64,000 nt of DNA from Paraburkholderia silviterrae (lineage in GTDB: Bacteria > Pseudomonadota > Gammaproteobacteria > Burkholderiales > Burkholderiaceae): positions 689,661 through 753,660 of the forward strand of contig NZ_SMRP01000001.1 in NCBI RefSeq assembly GCF_004353915.1, in the 5' to 3' direction. Under the pieces are notes generated by a model. It did not search any database. It had not been told where the DNA came from and saw nothing but the letters and a program-made list of their open reading frames with translations. Each line of letters opens with the position of its first letter. Positions within the stretch are counted from its first letter, which is position 1. This document shows, piece by piece, positions 56,235 to 64,000 of the stretch. The position numbers and the translations under genes were made by a program.

Positions 56235-59200
56235 TCATTTCACGTGCGTCTTCGCCTGAATTGATTCGACATCCGAATAAAATCCCGGCGCCGCGCTGGA
56301 CCAGCCAGCCGCCGCACGCAGTTGCGCAAGCGGCAAGCTCACGTGTTGCACGGCTCCCGTCTGCTGATCGATCAGCGTCATCTCCTGCGAGCCGGCTCCG
56401 GCCTTCAGCTTGCCATCCGGCGCCTCCTTGTCCTCCAGCAGCGGTTGCAGCACCGGTGCGAGCGATTTCAGCAACTGCACCGAGAGCGCGCTCGTGAACG
56501 AAAAGCGTGCCGCATAAGGCTCGTGCACAAACGCGGTCAGCGTGCCGTAGAAGCGGTTGCCGATGACGAACACGAATGTCGCGGTGCGGTTCACCTTGCG
56601 CGACTCGATGAGGCGCGCGCCCGGCGCGTACACGTTAAAGCGCTGGTCTCCCGTGCCGGTCTTGCCATAGACCGGCAGCGTCTTGCCGTCGGGAAGCGTC
56701 ATGCCGTCGGCGAGCCGCTTGGCCGTGCCGCCTTCCACCACCGAGGTCAGCAACTCGCGCACCACCTGCGAGATCTGCGGCGAGATGAGTGGCTGCGGCG
56801 GCGTTGCCGCGTGCACGAAGCGCGTTTCGTACGGTGTGCCGCGCGCGAAGTCGAGGGTTTCGAAGCTATGCGTCGGCAGCTTTTCGCCATTGCTGGAGAC
56901 GAGACCGATCAGATACGCGAGCGCCGAAGGCCGGTCGCCCGACGCGCCAATCGCCGCGCCATACGAAGGCGTGATGTTGTCGAACGGATAGCCGAGCGCG
57001 CGCCACGACTTGCCGATCTCGGCGTAGGCCTTCAGCTCGATCATGCGGCGAATGCGGCGGTTCTGCGTCGCGTAGTAGCGCGTCTTGAAGAGCCACTTGT
57101 AGGTATAGAGGCGCACATCGCGGCTTTGCGCCTGAACCTGCGCGAGCGTCGCGTCGGGATGCGTGCGCAGGTAGTTCAGCAGCCACAGCTCGAGCGGATG
57201 AATGCCCGCGATATAGCCGCGGTCGTTGAGGTTGAACTTGTCGATCGCGTACTTGCTGTAGTACTTGGCGAGGTCTTCGTCGTCGAGCCACTGGAACTTG
57301 GTGTTCTTCAGCTGCGCGCGCATCAGCGCGTTGAACCAGGTCTGGTCGCCGTTGGGGTTCACGCTGCGCAGCACCGTCGCGATGCGCGCCGGGCCCTTGC
57401 GCGTATGCTGCAGCAGCACCTGCAGCGCCTCGTCGTTGCTCTTGCCCGCGTAGCGCGTGTAGAAGCGCTTCATGTAGACCTGGCTCTCGCCGTCCGCGAA
57501 CTGCGTGAGGTAGTGGTTGCGCACGGCCGGATCGTCGAGGTAGGTCGAGGGCGGCCCCGAGATCTGGATCATCTCGTAGTGGACGATGTCGCGCATGAGC
57601 CGCACGAACACGAGATTCACCGAATGCTGGAACGCACGCTGCACGGTGAGGATCTGCGAGTTGTCGCTCGACTCGAAGTTATTGAAGCTTTGCGCGCCGC
57701 CGCCCGTGTAGAAGGTCTCGCCCGGATTCGCGGAATACTTGCGCTGCACGGCCGCTTCGAGCATGGCAGGCAACGAACGGTCGGGCGTCGTCGAGAGATA
57801 GTCGAGCGCCCAGTGCGTGAGCCCGTCGCTCGGGTCCACTTGGGCAATCATCGCGCGCAGCGTCTTCGCATCAACGCCTGCGTACTTCTCGTGCAGCGCG
57901 CTCACGATCTGCAAGTACAAAATGAGCGTGCGCAGCTTCGCCGTCGAGCCGAGATTCAGGCGCGCACCGGAGTTGATGTCGAACGGCTCGTTCACGCTAT
58001 CGGTCTGCACGCGCACGAGGTTCTCGCCGCCGCGCCGCTCGAACAGCGTGAAGCTGTATGCGATCTTCGACGGATCGTCCCACGGTTGCAGCATCTCGTA
58101 GCCCACGAGTCCCGCCGCGCGCGCGCCGTCCTTGGTCGCGGCGTCGGCGAGCCGGTCGCTCACGGCCTGCTGCACCGCGTCGTCGAGCGTCGAGGTGGCC
58201 GAAAGATCGAGGCGGTCGAGATCGTAGATCGTCTTGAGGCCCAGCGCCTGCATCAGTTGCGTGCGCATCGTGAGCACCGTCTTGCGCTCGACGTAGGAGG
58301 CCGGCGCGCGCGGCGCGGGCTTCGAGCGGTCGAGCGTGAGCTGCGTCGCGAGCGCGGCGTCGCGCAGCGCGGGCGAGATCACGCCACCGCTGCCGAGCAG
58401 GCGCAGGTAGCTGTCCGTGAGCTTGGCGAGCGCGTCGTTGTTCTTCTGCAGGAAATACGAGGGCGCACGCTGGGCGATCAGGAGCGAGAGCACCTGACGG
58501 AACGCGAGCGCCTGCTCGTCGAGCGTCGCGCTCGAAATGGGCTCGCGCAGGATGCGGTTGACGTCGCGGAAGTCGCGCCCGTACCAGGCCGCGAGGCCAT
58601 CGCCGATGCCGTTGACCTCGCCCACGCCGGCCTTGGCCGAGAGCGGCACGGAATTCAGGTAGTGCACGAGGATCTGCTGGCGCGCGGGCATCGTCTGCGG
58701 ACCGTCCAGATAGGCGCGCACCGAGGCCGACGCAATCTGGCGCAGCTTCTCTGGCGGCGTGGCAGTGCGCCCGCCCGCGGAGTGGCGGAACTTCTCGATC
58801 TGCGTGGCAAGCGTGCTGCCGCCCGGCGTCTGCTGGTGCTTGTTCACGAGGCGGGCGCCCTGATCGACGAGTGCGCGCGAAAAACGCCCCCAGTCGATGG
58901 CCGGATTGCGGTTGGGCTGGTCGGCGGCGAGCAGGTACTTGTCTTCGATGAAGAGCAGCGAATCGCGCACGAGCGGCGGCACGGCTTCGAAGTTCTCGTA
59001 GGCGCGCTGCGGATAGCGCGTATGAAACAGCGTCGCGCCATTCGCGTCGCGCAGCACGATGCCGGCCTGATCCTTTTCCTCATAAGGGAGGAAAAGGCCC
59101 TCGTCGGCGAGCGAAATCATGCGTTCTGAATCGCGCGCCTGCGCCGCGACGGTGAAGCCGCGTTTTTCGAGCCGGTCGGTAAACGCCGGCAGTTGCGCAT

Positions 59201-59465
59201 AGCCGAGCCGCACGTCGTAAGGACCATTCGTCGTGGGAAAGCGGATGCTGTGGCTCGCCCCGGGCTCGACCGCGAAGCCGATGTCACGCGTGAGTTCGGA
59301 GAGGTAGCGTGCCTGCAGTCTCGAAGTGTCGATCTCGATCTGGACGATGCGCACCACGATGGCGATGGCCGCCAGAATCGCGACGAGCAAACCCCATTTG
59401 ATCCACCGCCAGACTGAACCGGCATGGGTGGCAGGAAGAGGAAAACGGACCGACGGGCGGCTCAT
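56235..59465 (-). CDS. class A PBP-like glycosyltransferase/transpeptidase
   Basis: 1076 residues. One N-terminal membrane anchor (20-42), a 100-residue periplasmic extension, a GT51 domain (about 160-340: SLLFIEDKYL with catalytic Glu, GGSTLATQIEKF), and a penicillin-binding domain with SxxK (STAK, about 506), SxN (SVN, about 614) and KTG (GKTGTG, about 932). It would polymerise and crosslink peptidoglycan. Much longer than PBP1c (770) and with altered GT51 motifs, so specialised. Single gene. Confidence 0.88.
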   Translation of the reverse strand: MSRPSVRFPLPATHAGSVWRWIKWGLLVAILAAIAIVVRIVQIEIDTSRLQARYLSELTRDIGFAVEPGASHSIRFPTTNGPYDVRLGYAQLPAFTDRLEKRGFTVAAQARDSERMISLADEGLFLPYEEKDQAGIVLRDANGATLFHTRYPQRAYENFEAVPPLVRDSLLFIEDKYLLAADQPNRNPAIDWGRFSRALVDQGARLVNKHQQTPGGSTLATQIEKFRHSAGGRTATPPEKLRQIASASVRAYLDGPQTMPARQQILVHYLNSVPLSAKAGVGEVNGIGDGLAAWYGRDFRDVNRILREPISSATLDEQALAFRQVLSLLIAQRAPSYFLQKNNDALAKLTDSYLRLLGSGGVISPALRDAALATQLTLDRSKPAPRAPASYVERKTVLTMRTQLMQALGLKTIYDLDRLDLSATSTLDDAVQQAVSDRLADAATKDGARAAGLVGYEMLQPWDDPSKIAYSFTLFERRGGENLVRVQTDSVNEPFDINSGARLNLGSTAKLRTLILYLQIVSALHEKYAGVDAKTLRAMIAQVDPSDGLTHWALDYLSTTPDRSLPAMLEAAVQRKYSANPGETFYTGGGAQSFNNFESSDNSQILTVQRAFQHSVNLVFVRLMRDIVHYEMIQISGPPSTYLDDPAVRNHYLTQFADGESQVYMKRFYTRYAGKSNDEALQVLLQHTRKGPARIATVLRSVNPNGDQTWFNALMRAQLKNTKFQWLDDEDLAKYYSKYAIDKFNLNDRGYIAGIHPLELWLLNYLRTHPDATLAQVQAQSRDVRLYTYKWLFKTRYYATQNRRIRRMIELKAYAEIGKSWRALGYPFDNITPSYGAAIGASGDRPSALAYLIGLVSSNGEKLPTHSFETLDFARGTPYETRFVHAATPPQPLISPQISQVVRELLTSVVEGGTAKRLADGMTLPDGKTLPVYGKTGTGDQRFNVYAPGARLIESRKVNRTATFVFVIGNRFYGTLTAFVHEPYAARFSFTSALSVQLLKSLAPVLQPLLEDKEAPDGKLKAGAGSQEMTLIDQQTGAVQHVSLPLAQLRAAAGWSSAAPGFYSDVESIQAKTHVK

Positions 59466-59835
59466 GGTTATTCTCCCTGACGTCGCGTCAGATCGCGGAG
59501 TACACCTCTGAGATAGTCTATCTCGCCTGTTTGATTCGTGTGTAGCGGTGTCGCATCACGGCGGCGTCAGTCGCACGCCCGCAACAGCCGTGCCCGCCCG
59601 GTGCGTGCGGCACCGTACATTTTTTCTCGTATTGCTAGTCGTGTTTCCACTGTATCGCATTTGGATGTCGCGCAAATGGCGGCCGCCAGCCCATGTCACG
59701 CGGCGCCGGCACGCGGCATGCTCCCCGTTATAATCTTCAGTTCCTTACCGTTTGCGGCCGCCAACTCCGGTCGACCGCGAAGCATGGGACCAGACTAAGT
59801 GCTAAAGCACTAACTCTGGTCGACATAGGAGAAAT
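59466..59835. other. divergent gap PBP/lipoprotein
   Basis: 370 bp without a gene; contains the leader hairpin at 59788-59821 and presumably both promoters, not clearly identifiable. Confidence 0.5.
59788..59821 (+). promoter_or_regulatory. leader hairpin before small lipoprotein
   Basis: GACCAGACTAAGTGCT (59788-59803) pairs with AGCACTAACTCTGGTC (59806-59821), 14 of 16 positions, two-base loop. It ends 5 bp before AGGAG and 14 bp before the ATG. May mask or protect translation initiation, or act as an operator. Confidence 0.5.
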
Positions 59836-60168
59836 ATGAAGAAGCTTGCCGTGCCCCTCGCCCTTTCGCTCAGCCTCGGCGCCTGCGCCTGGTTCCAGAG
59901 CAATCCGGATTCCGGCCAGCCCGTCATCGATTCCACGACCAACCGGTCGGTTCAGGATGTCGTCTCGTGCCTGACGGCCGAAGCCACCCGGCACGGTGCG
60001 AGCTTCGAGACGACCGCGCTGCCGCAGGGCCAAATGCTCGACTTCGGCGACTCCAACGTCGTCAAGATTCGCGCGGACAACGGCACGACCACCTATCGGT
60101 TCTACGCCGGCAAGCGGCATGCAGCGAATCTGTGGATCGAAGGCGCGAGCAAGACCTGCGCGCCCTGA
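59836..60168 (+). CDS. small putative lipoprotein
   Basis: 110 residues, lipobox LGAC (Cys17), then a compact domain: DVVSCLTAEATRHGASFETTALPQGQMLDFGDSNVVKIRADNGTTTYRFYAGKRHAANLWIEGASKTCAP with two Cys able to form a disulfide. AGGAG 5 bases before the ATG. Envelope protein; family not named with confidence. Confidence 0.75.
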   Translation: MKKLAVPLALSLSLGACAWFQSNPDSGQPVIDSTTNRSVQDVVSCLTAEATRHGASFETTALPQGQMLDFGDSNVVKIRADNGTTTYRFYAGKRHAANLWIEGASKTCAP

Positions 60169-60354
60169 GCCCGGCGCTTTGCCGCGCCCGTTTGCGCGTA
60201 CGCGCGGCACGCCGGCGCAAGTCCGCTTACAAACGATTACGGGACGTAACGCCGTGTAGTACGGCGACACATCTTCGCGGAGGGTTTTAAGAATCGCTTA
60301 AGTCTTCGTCCGCATCATCGCGTCACCCGGAAGAAACGCTGCAGGAGGTACCCA

Positions 60355-60636
60355 GTGAACTGGACAGGATCAAAGAATCAGGCAGCAACCCAGGCGCAAC
60401 CGGCCCGGCCCGCAAAGCGCACGATACTGCGGCGCCTGCTGAGCCATCACGAGCTCGCCACGCTGCTGCTGCTGCTGCATGCGCCCATCGACGCGCACGC
60501 CAAACCCGAAGTCGCCACGCTCCAGGAAGCGGGCCTCGTCGAGCAGGTGCCCGGCGACGCCGCCGCAGGCGCCGCACAGATCCGCCTGACGCCCGAAGGC
60601 AATGCGGTGCTGCAGGGGCTCGGCCTCGCGCGCTGA
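60355..60636 (+). CDS. small winged-helix-like hypothetical protein
   Basis: 93 residues, GTG start with AGGAGG 6 bases upstream. After a basic N-terminus, SHHELATLLLLLHAPIDAHAKPEVATLQEAGLVEQ...IRLTPEGNAVLQGLGLAR reads like a winged-helix: helices then a turn ending in LTPEG. Could be a DNA-binding or domain-sized regulator relic; not certain. Followed by a strong terminator. Confidence 0.65.
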   Translation: MNWTGSKNQAATQAQPARPAKRTILRRLLSHHELATLLLLLHAPIDAHAKPEVATLQEAGLVEQVPGDAAAGAAQIRLTPEGNAVLQGLGLAR

Positions 60637-60714
60637 TATCGGCGTGGCAATACGCGTGAGCGCGCGGGCGCCGCGCGTCGATCGCAGACGGCAAGACTGC
60701 GGACCAGACAAAGT

Positions 60715-60747
60715 AAAACGGCGGCACGCCACGCGTGCCGCCGTTTT
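60715..60747. terminator. bidirectional terminator
   Basis: Perfect 15-bp stem (60715-60729 with 60733-60747), 3-base loop, AAAA before and TTTTTT after. Between convergent genes. Confidence 0.93.
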
Positions 60748-60859
60748 TTATTGCCCCTTTGCCTGAACGGGTCCGCCGTGTCGGCCCCCACTGGCACCGC
60801 AATGCGCCAATGCGCGCGGCATCAGTCAAGGCGCGCGCGAGGCCCGCGATGACGCAACG

Positions 60860-61579
60860 TCACGCTGCCTCGCGCTCGAAGGGCATCGACTCGTCCTGCA
60901 AGCGCAACAGCCGGTAGCCGCTCTTGTAGACGGGCTGCAGGCGAAAGCCGTTGTGCTCCTCGATTTCCAGCAGCACGCGCAGGCGCGAGACATGACTGTC
61001 GATGGTGCGCGTGAGCGTGTGCAATTCGCGGCCCCACACCATCGCATAGATATGATCGCGCGAGAGCACGCGGCCGACGTTCGCGAAGAACAGCGAGGCG
61101 AGCCGATACTGCGTGCCCGAGAGCTCGACGGGCTTGCCGTGCACGGTGACGCTCTGGCGGCGCATATCGAAGTGATACGGGCCGGCATCGAGCGCCACAT
61201 TGTCGTAACGATCCGGAAAGGCGCGCCGCAGCAGCGCGTTCACGCGTGCGCGAAACACCGACGGACACACCGGCAGGCTCACGTAGTCGTCCGCGCCCAC
61301 CGAGAACGCGCGCACCACGCTTTCGTCCGAGGCATCCTCGGAGGCGAACAGCACCGGAATCTGATTGCCGTTCACGGCGCGCACCGTCTTCAGCAGTTCC
61401 GTGCCCGAGAGGCGCGAGCCCTGCCAGTCGAGCACGAGCATGTCGACGGTGGAAGCGGCCAGCGCCTTGGCGAGCGCAATCCCGTCACTGAATGGCATGC
61501 ACGCGTGCCCGGATTGTGCGAGCGTACGCTCGATCAGCCCACGCTGGGCGGCGTCGCGCTGAAGAATCGCGATACGCAT
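60860..61579 (-). CDS. OmpR-type response regulator, degenerate receiver
   Basis: 239 residues. Receiver domain 1-115 with phosphoacceptor Asp51 (LVLDWQ) and Ser80, but only one acidic residue (Asp9) where a pair is usual, and Leu102 instead of the near-invariant Lys (DDYVSLPV). Winged-helix DNA-binding domain 130-230 (LSGTQYRLASLFFANVGRVLSRDHIYAMVWG, TIDSHVSRLRVLLE). No sensor kinase adjacent. GGGAGG before the ATG. Confidence 0.87.
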   Translation of the reverse strand: MRIAILQRDAAQRGLIERTLAQSGHACMPFSDGIALAKALAASTVDMLVLDWQGSRLSGTELLKTVRAVNGNQIPVLFASEDASDESVVRAFSVGADDYVSLPVCPSVFRARVNALLRRAFPDRYDNVALDAGPYHFDMRRQSVTVHGKPVELSGTQYRLASLFFANVGRVLSRDHIYAMVWGRELHTLTRTIDSHVSRLRVLLEIEEHNGFRLQPVYKSGYRLLRLQDESMPFEREAA

Positions 61580-61813
61580 AGAGACCTCCCTTATTACGAA
61601 CAAAGCGGGTGCAATTTTGTTGAGATGTGCAAAGGCCGCCCATAAGAGGACTCTTAATTGCGACGACATGGGGACAATTCCTGCTGCGCCGGCGCGCAAG
61701 GCTGACAGCCACGGTCTCAAGGCGATGGGGAGCGCTGCAGGACGCCGCCGCTGGCTTCGACCTTTCACGCCGGATTGAAACGTCGAAGCGGCCAGCGCCC
61801 TAAGATAAGTCGC

Positions 61814-63328
61814 ATGAATACGTCATCCACCTCCGCCCCTTCGTCGCAGCCCGACCACCCCGTCCGCTTCACGCCCGCGCTCGCGCGTGTCGTGGCGACC
61901 GTGAGCGTGGGCTTCGTCGTGACACAGCTCGACGTCACCATCGTCAATATCGCGCTTGTGCGTATCGCCGCCGACCTGCACGCGAACGTCGCCCGGCTGC
62001 AATGGATCGTCGACGCCTATACGCTCGCCTTCGCCGTGCTGATGCTCTCGGGCGGCGTGCTCGGCGACCGCTACGGCGCGCGCCGCATGTACGCGGCCGG
62101 CCTCGTCGTGTTCGCGCTCGCCTCGCTGGCCTGCGGGCTCGCAGCCAATCCAGCCTTGCTGATTGTCGCCCGGGCGCTGCAGGGCGCGGGCGCGGCCGCC
62201 ATGCTGCCCAATTCGCTCGCGCTGCTCAACGAAGCCTGCCGCCACGAACGCACGCTGCGCGCCCGCGCCGTGGGTTTCTGGACGGCGGCCGGCGCCATCT
62301 CCATCGCCGCCGGGCCGATCGCCGGGGGGCTTTTGATTGCGGCGTTCGGCTGGCGCAGCATCTTTCTCGTCAATCTGCCGCTGTGCGCAGCGGGCCTCGC
62401 CGCCACGCTGACGTGGATTCCCGCGTCGCGCCGCGAGGATGCCGCGCCCGCTGCCGCCGACGCCCCTGTGCAACGCCCGCGCAGCCTCGACGTACGCGGC
62501 CAGCTGCTCGCCGTCGTCGCGCTCACGGCATTCACGGGCGCGGTGATCGAGTGGCGGCCGCTCGGCCTCGCGCACTGGGCCGTATGGGGCGGCTTCGTGC
62601 TTGCCTTCGCCGCAGGCGCGGCGTTCGTTGTGCTCGAAGCGCGCGTCGAAGCGCCCATGCTGCCGCTCGCCATGCTGCGCAACCGCACCTTCAGCGCAGC
62701 CGTGCTGTTCGGCGTGTGCGTGAATCTGACTTACTACGGCACCGTGTTCGTGCTCGCGCTCTTCCTGCAGCATGCGCGCGGCCAGTCGCCGTTGCAGGCG
62801 GGGCTCACCTTCATCCCGCTCACGGGCGGCTTTCTGCTCTCCAACATCGCGAGCGGACACGCGGTCGCCCGCTACGGCACACGCTTGCCGATGATCGGCG
62901 GCGCGCTCGTCGCGGGGCTCGGCTATGCGCTGCTGATACCCGTCGGTGCGAACACGCCGCTCGTCGCCCTGCTTGCAGCATTTCTGCTGATTCCCGGCGG
63001 CATGGGGCTCGCGGTGCCGGCCATGACCACGACCGTGCTGGCGTCGGTCGAGCCGGCGCGTGCGGGCACGGCCTCGGCGCTGCTCAATACGGCACGCCAG
63101 GCGGGCGGCGCGGTGGGCGTGGCGGCGTTCGGCGCGCTCACGGGCAGCGGGTCGGCCGCGCAGGTCGTGAGCGGCCTGCATGCGGATACGGCGATTTCGG
63201 CGGCGCTCCTGCTGGTTGCCGCCTGCCTTGCATGGAACATGCGCGCGGACGTGGCGCATCCGGCCCAAGCCCCGGCGGACGTGCAGCGCATGAAGGCGCC
63301 GCGCCGGGACAAGCGCGCTTACGAGTAA
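61814..63328 (+). CDS. DHA2-family MFS drug efflux transporter
   Basis: 504 residues, 14 predicted helices. Motifs: FVVTQLDVTIVNIALVRIAADL (motif D1), LSGGVLGDRYGARRMY (motif A) and ARALQGAGAAAMLPNSLALL. EmrB/QacA-like proton antiporter for drugs or metabolites. No membrane-fusion partner adjacent, so likely acts alone. Start at MNTSSTS; 234 bp from the divergent response regulator. Confidence 0.9.
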   Translation: MNTSSTSAPSSQPDHPVRFTPALARVVATVSVGFVVTQLDVTIVNIALVRIAADLHANVARLQWIVDAYTLAFAVLMLSGGVLGDRYGARRMYAAGLVVFALASLACGLAANPALLIVARALQGAGAAAMLPNSLALLNEACRHERTLRARAVGFWTAAGAISIAAGPIAGGLLIAAFGWRSIFLVNLPLCAAGLAATLTWIPASRREDAAPAAADAPVQRPRSLDVRGQLLAVVALTAFTGAVIEWRPLGLAHWAVWGGFVLAFAAGAAFVVLEARVEAPMLPLAMLRNRTFSAAVLFGVCVNLTYYGTVFVLALFLQHARGQSPLQAGLTFIPLTGGFLLSNIASGHAVARYGTRLPMIGGALVAGLGYALLIPVGANTPLVALLAAFLLIPGGMGLAVPAMTTTVLASVEPARAGTASALLNTARQAGGAVGVAAFGALTGSGSAAQVVSGLHADTAISAALLLVAACLAWNMRADVAHPAQAPADVQRMKAPRRDKRAYE

Positions 63329-63441
63329 GGCATGGGAGATACAGAGGCGGCGCCGCGGCCCCGGAAATGGCACTCGCCAGCGAGGGCATTGCCGCTCGCC
63401 GGGCCTTTGCCCTCGATCCGGGACGCCGCGCGCGAACGCGC

Positions 63442-63711
63442 CTAAAGTGGCGCTTCCTGAATCGCGCCGGTGCTCAGCGCACGCTCGATCAGGCCTTCGG
63501 TTTGCGCTTTGTGAATGGCGTGTGCGATCAGCCGGTCCGGCTCCTCTAGCTCGGCCCTGAGCGTGCCGATCAGCCCCGAGGCGTCGAATATCACCAGCGT
63601 CTTCGCCGTGTCGGCAGTGCTGATCAGCACGCGCCGCGTGCCGTCCTCGGCAAGGCTCGCGCAGAACTGCCCAACCTTGCCGCCCACGCTGAAATCGAAG
63701 TTCTCTATCAC
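63442..63711 (-). CDS. small hypothetical protein
   Basis: 89 residues from GTG 63711, which has GGAG 6 bases upstream. Beta-rich: VIENFDFSVGGKVGQFCASLAEDGTRRVLISTADTAKTLVIFDASGLIGTL, then a helix LEEPDRLIAHAIHKAQTEGLIERAL. The frame stays open to 63816, but that extension looks non-coding. Soluble; family not recognised. Confidence 0.6.
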   Translation of the reverse strand: MIENFDFSVGGKVGQFCASLAEDGTRRVLISTADTAKTLVIFDASGLIGTLRAELEEPDRLIAHAIHKAQTEGLIERALSTGAIQEAPL

Positions 63712-63824
63712 AACCCGCTCCCAGGTTTCTCGGTGGATCTTGTTCGTTGCCGGCGCCCCGCGCCCCACGGCACCGCGCCTGCGGCAAGCGCCGTGCGCGT
63801 TGCCCGGGCACACCAAACGGACGC

Positions 63825-63928
63825 GTTACCCAGGCGCACTATCCGTGCCCACTACCCGGACGCACTACCCGGACGCACTACCCGGACGCACTACCCGGAC
63901 GCATTACCCGGGCGCACTACACGAGCGC
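63825..63928. repeat. 13-bp tandem repeat, 8 units
   Basis: Eight head-to-tail 13-bp units; four identical ACTACCCGGACGC copies at 63851-63902, flanked by two variant copies on each side. In the gap after 63712, which shows no other feature. Confidence 0.93.
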
Positions 63929-64000
63929 TCTACACGGCCATTCAGCCGCGCAGTCCGCCGCGCGGCGCACGCAGTCCATCAATGGAAGCACGTCCCGCGC

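Noticed and set aside
56322..59129. 935-codon open frame antisense to the PBP gene
   Set aside because: Same shadow effect; no domain, no ribosome-binding site, Arg/Ala/Val low complexity.

Overview
The window looks like a chromosomal segment from a high-GC betaproteobacterium of the Burkholderiaceae (Paraburkholderia, Caballeronia or Trinickia type). This rests on the strongly GC-biased third codon positions, three small DUF4148 exported proteins, a DUF2844/DUF3443 pair, a DUF3455 lipoprotein, a TetR-controlled leucine-degradation operon and the overall gene style. I see no rRNA, tRNA, CRISPR array, insertion sequence, phage or plasmid gene. It reads as core or stable accessory chromosome. 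Species is not determinable from what I can see.

Layout. 0.3-5 kb: a DedA-PAP2-LssY membrane protein, a small hypothetical gene, then a dye-decolorizing peroxidase overlapping an encapsulin shell gene (a peroxidase-loaded nanocompartment). 5-8 kb: a Fur-box-preceded TonB siderophore receptor, and ppnP. 8.4-14.6 kb: a four-gene acyl-CoA operon of valine/isobutyrate type with a divergent AraC regulator. 14.7-20.8 kb: a DUF4148 protein, a purine permease, a cytochrome b561, a DUF1488 protein, a small membrane protein and an AcoR-like sigma-54 activator. 21.2-26.4 kb: a rubrerythrin-VIT1 iron transporter coupled to a 2Fe-2S ferredoxin, small envelope proteins, and a TetR/GST pair. 26.6-35.5 kb: a GntR/MFS pair, an FMN reductase, a ferritin-like protein, an amidase, an amino-acid-binding protein and a DUF3455 lipoprotein. 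35.8-39.1 kb: feoA-feoB-Cys-rich protein under a Fur palindrome, then cdh. 39.3-46 kb: the leucine (liu) operon ivd-mccB-liuC-mccA with a divergent TetR regulator. 46-52 kb: a DUF2891 protein and a reduced chemosensory operon (PAS-PAS receptor, CheR, CheD and a triple-CheW protein) with no CheA, CheY or CheB. 52.3-64 kb: the DUF2844/DUF3443 pair with a long pentapeptide repeat, small envelope proteins, a class A PBP-like protein, a degenerate response regulator and a DHA2 efflux pump.

Themes. Iron and redox handling recurs: siderophore receptor, FeoAB, VIT1 fusion plus ferredoxin, ferritin-like protein, DyP-encapsulin. Two Fur-like boxes are visible. Branched-chain amino-acid catabolism appears twice: a valine/isobutyrate-like unit and a leucine unit, each with a divergent regulator. 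Short tandem repeats with 9-, 11-, 13-, 15- and 30-bp units occur repeatedly, mostly in gaps between genes. Many open frames antisense to genes are GC-bias artefacts and were left out.
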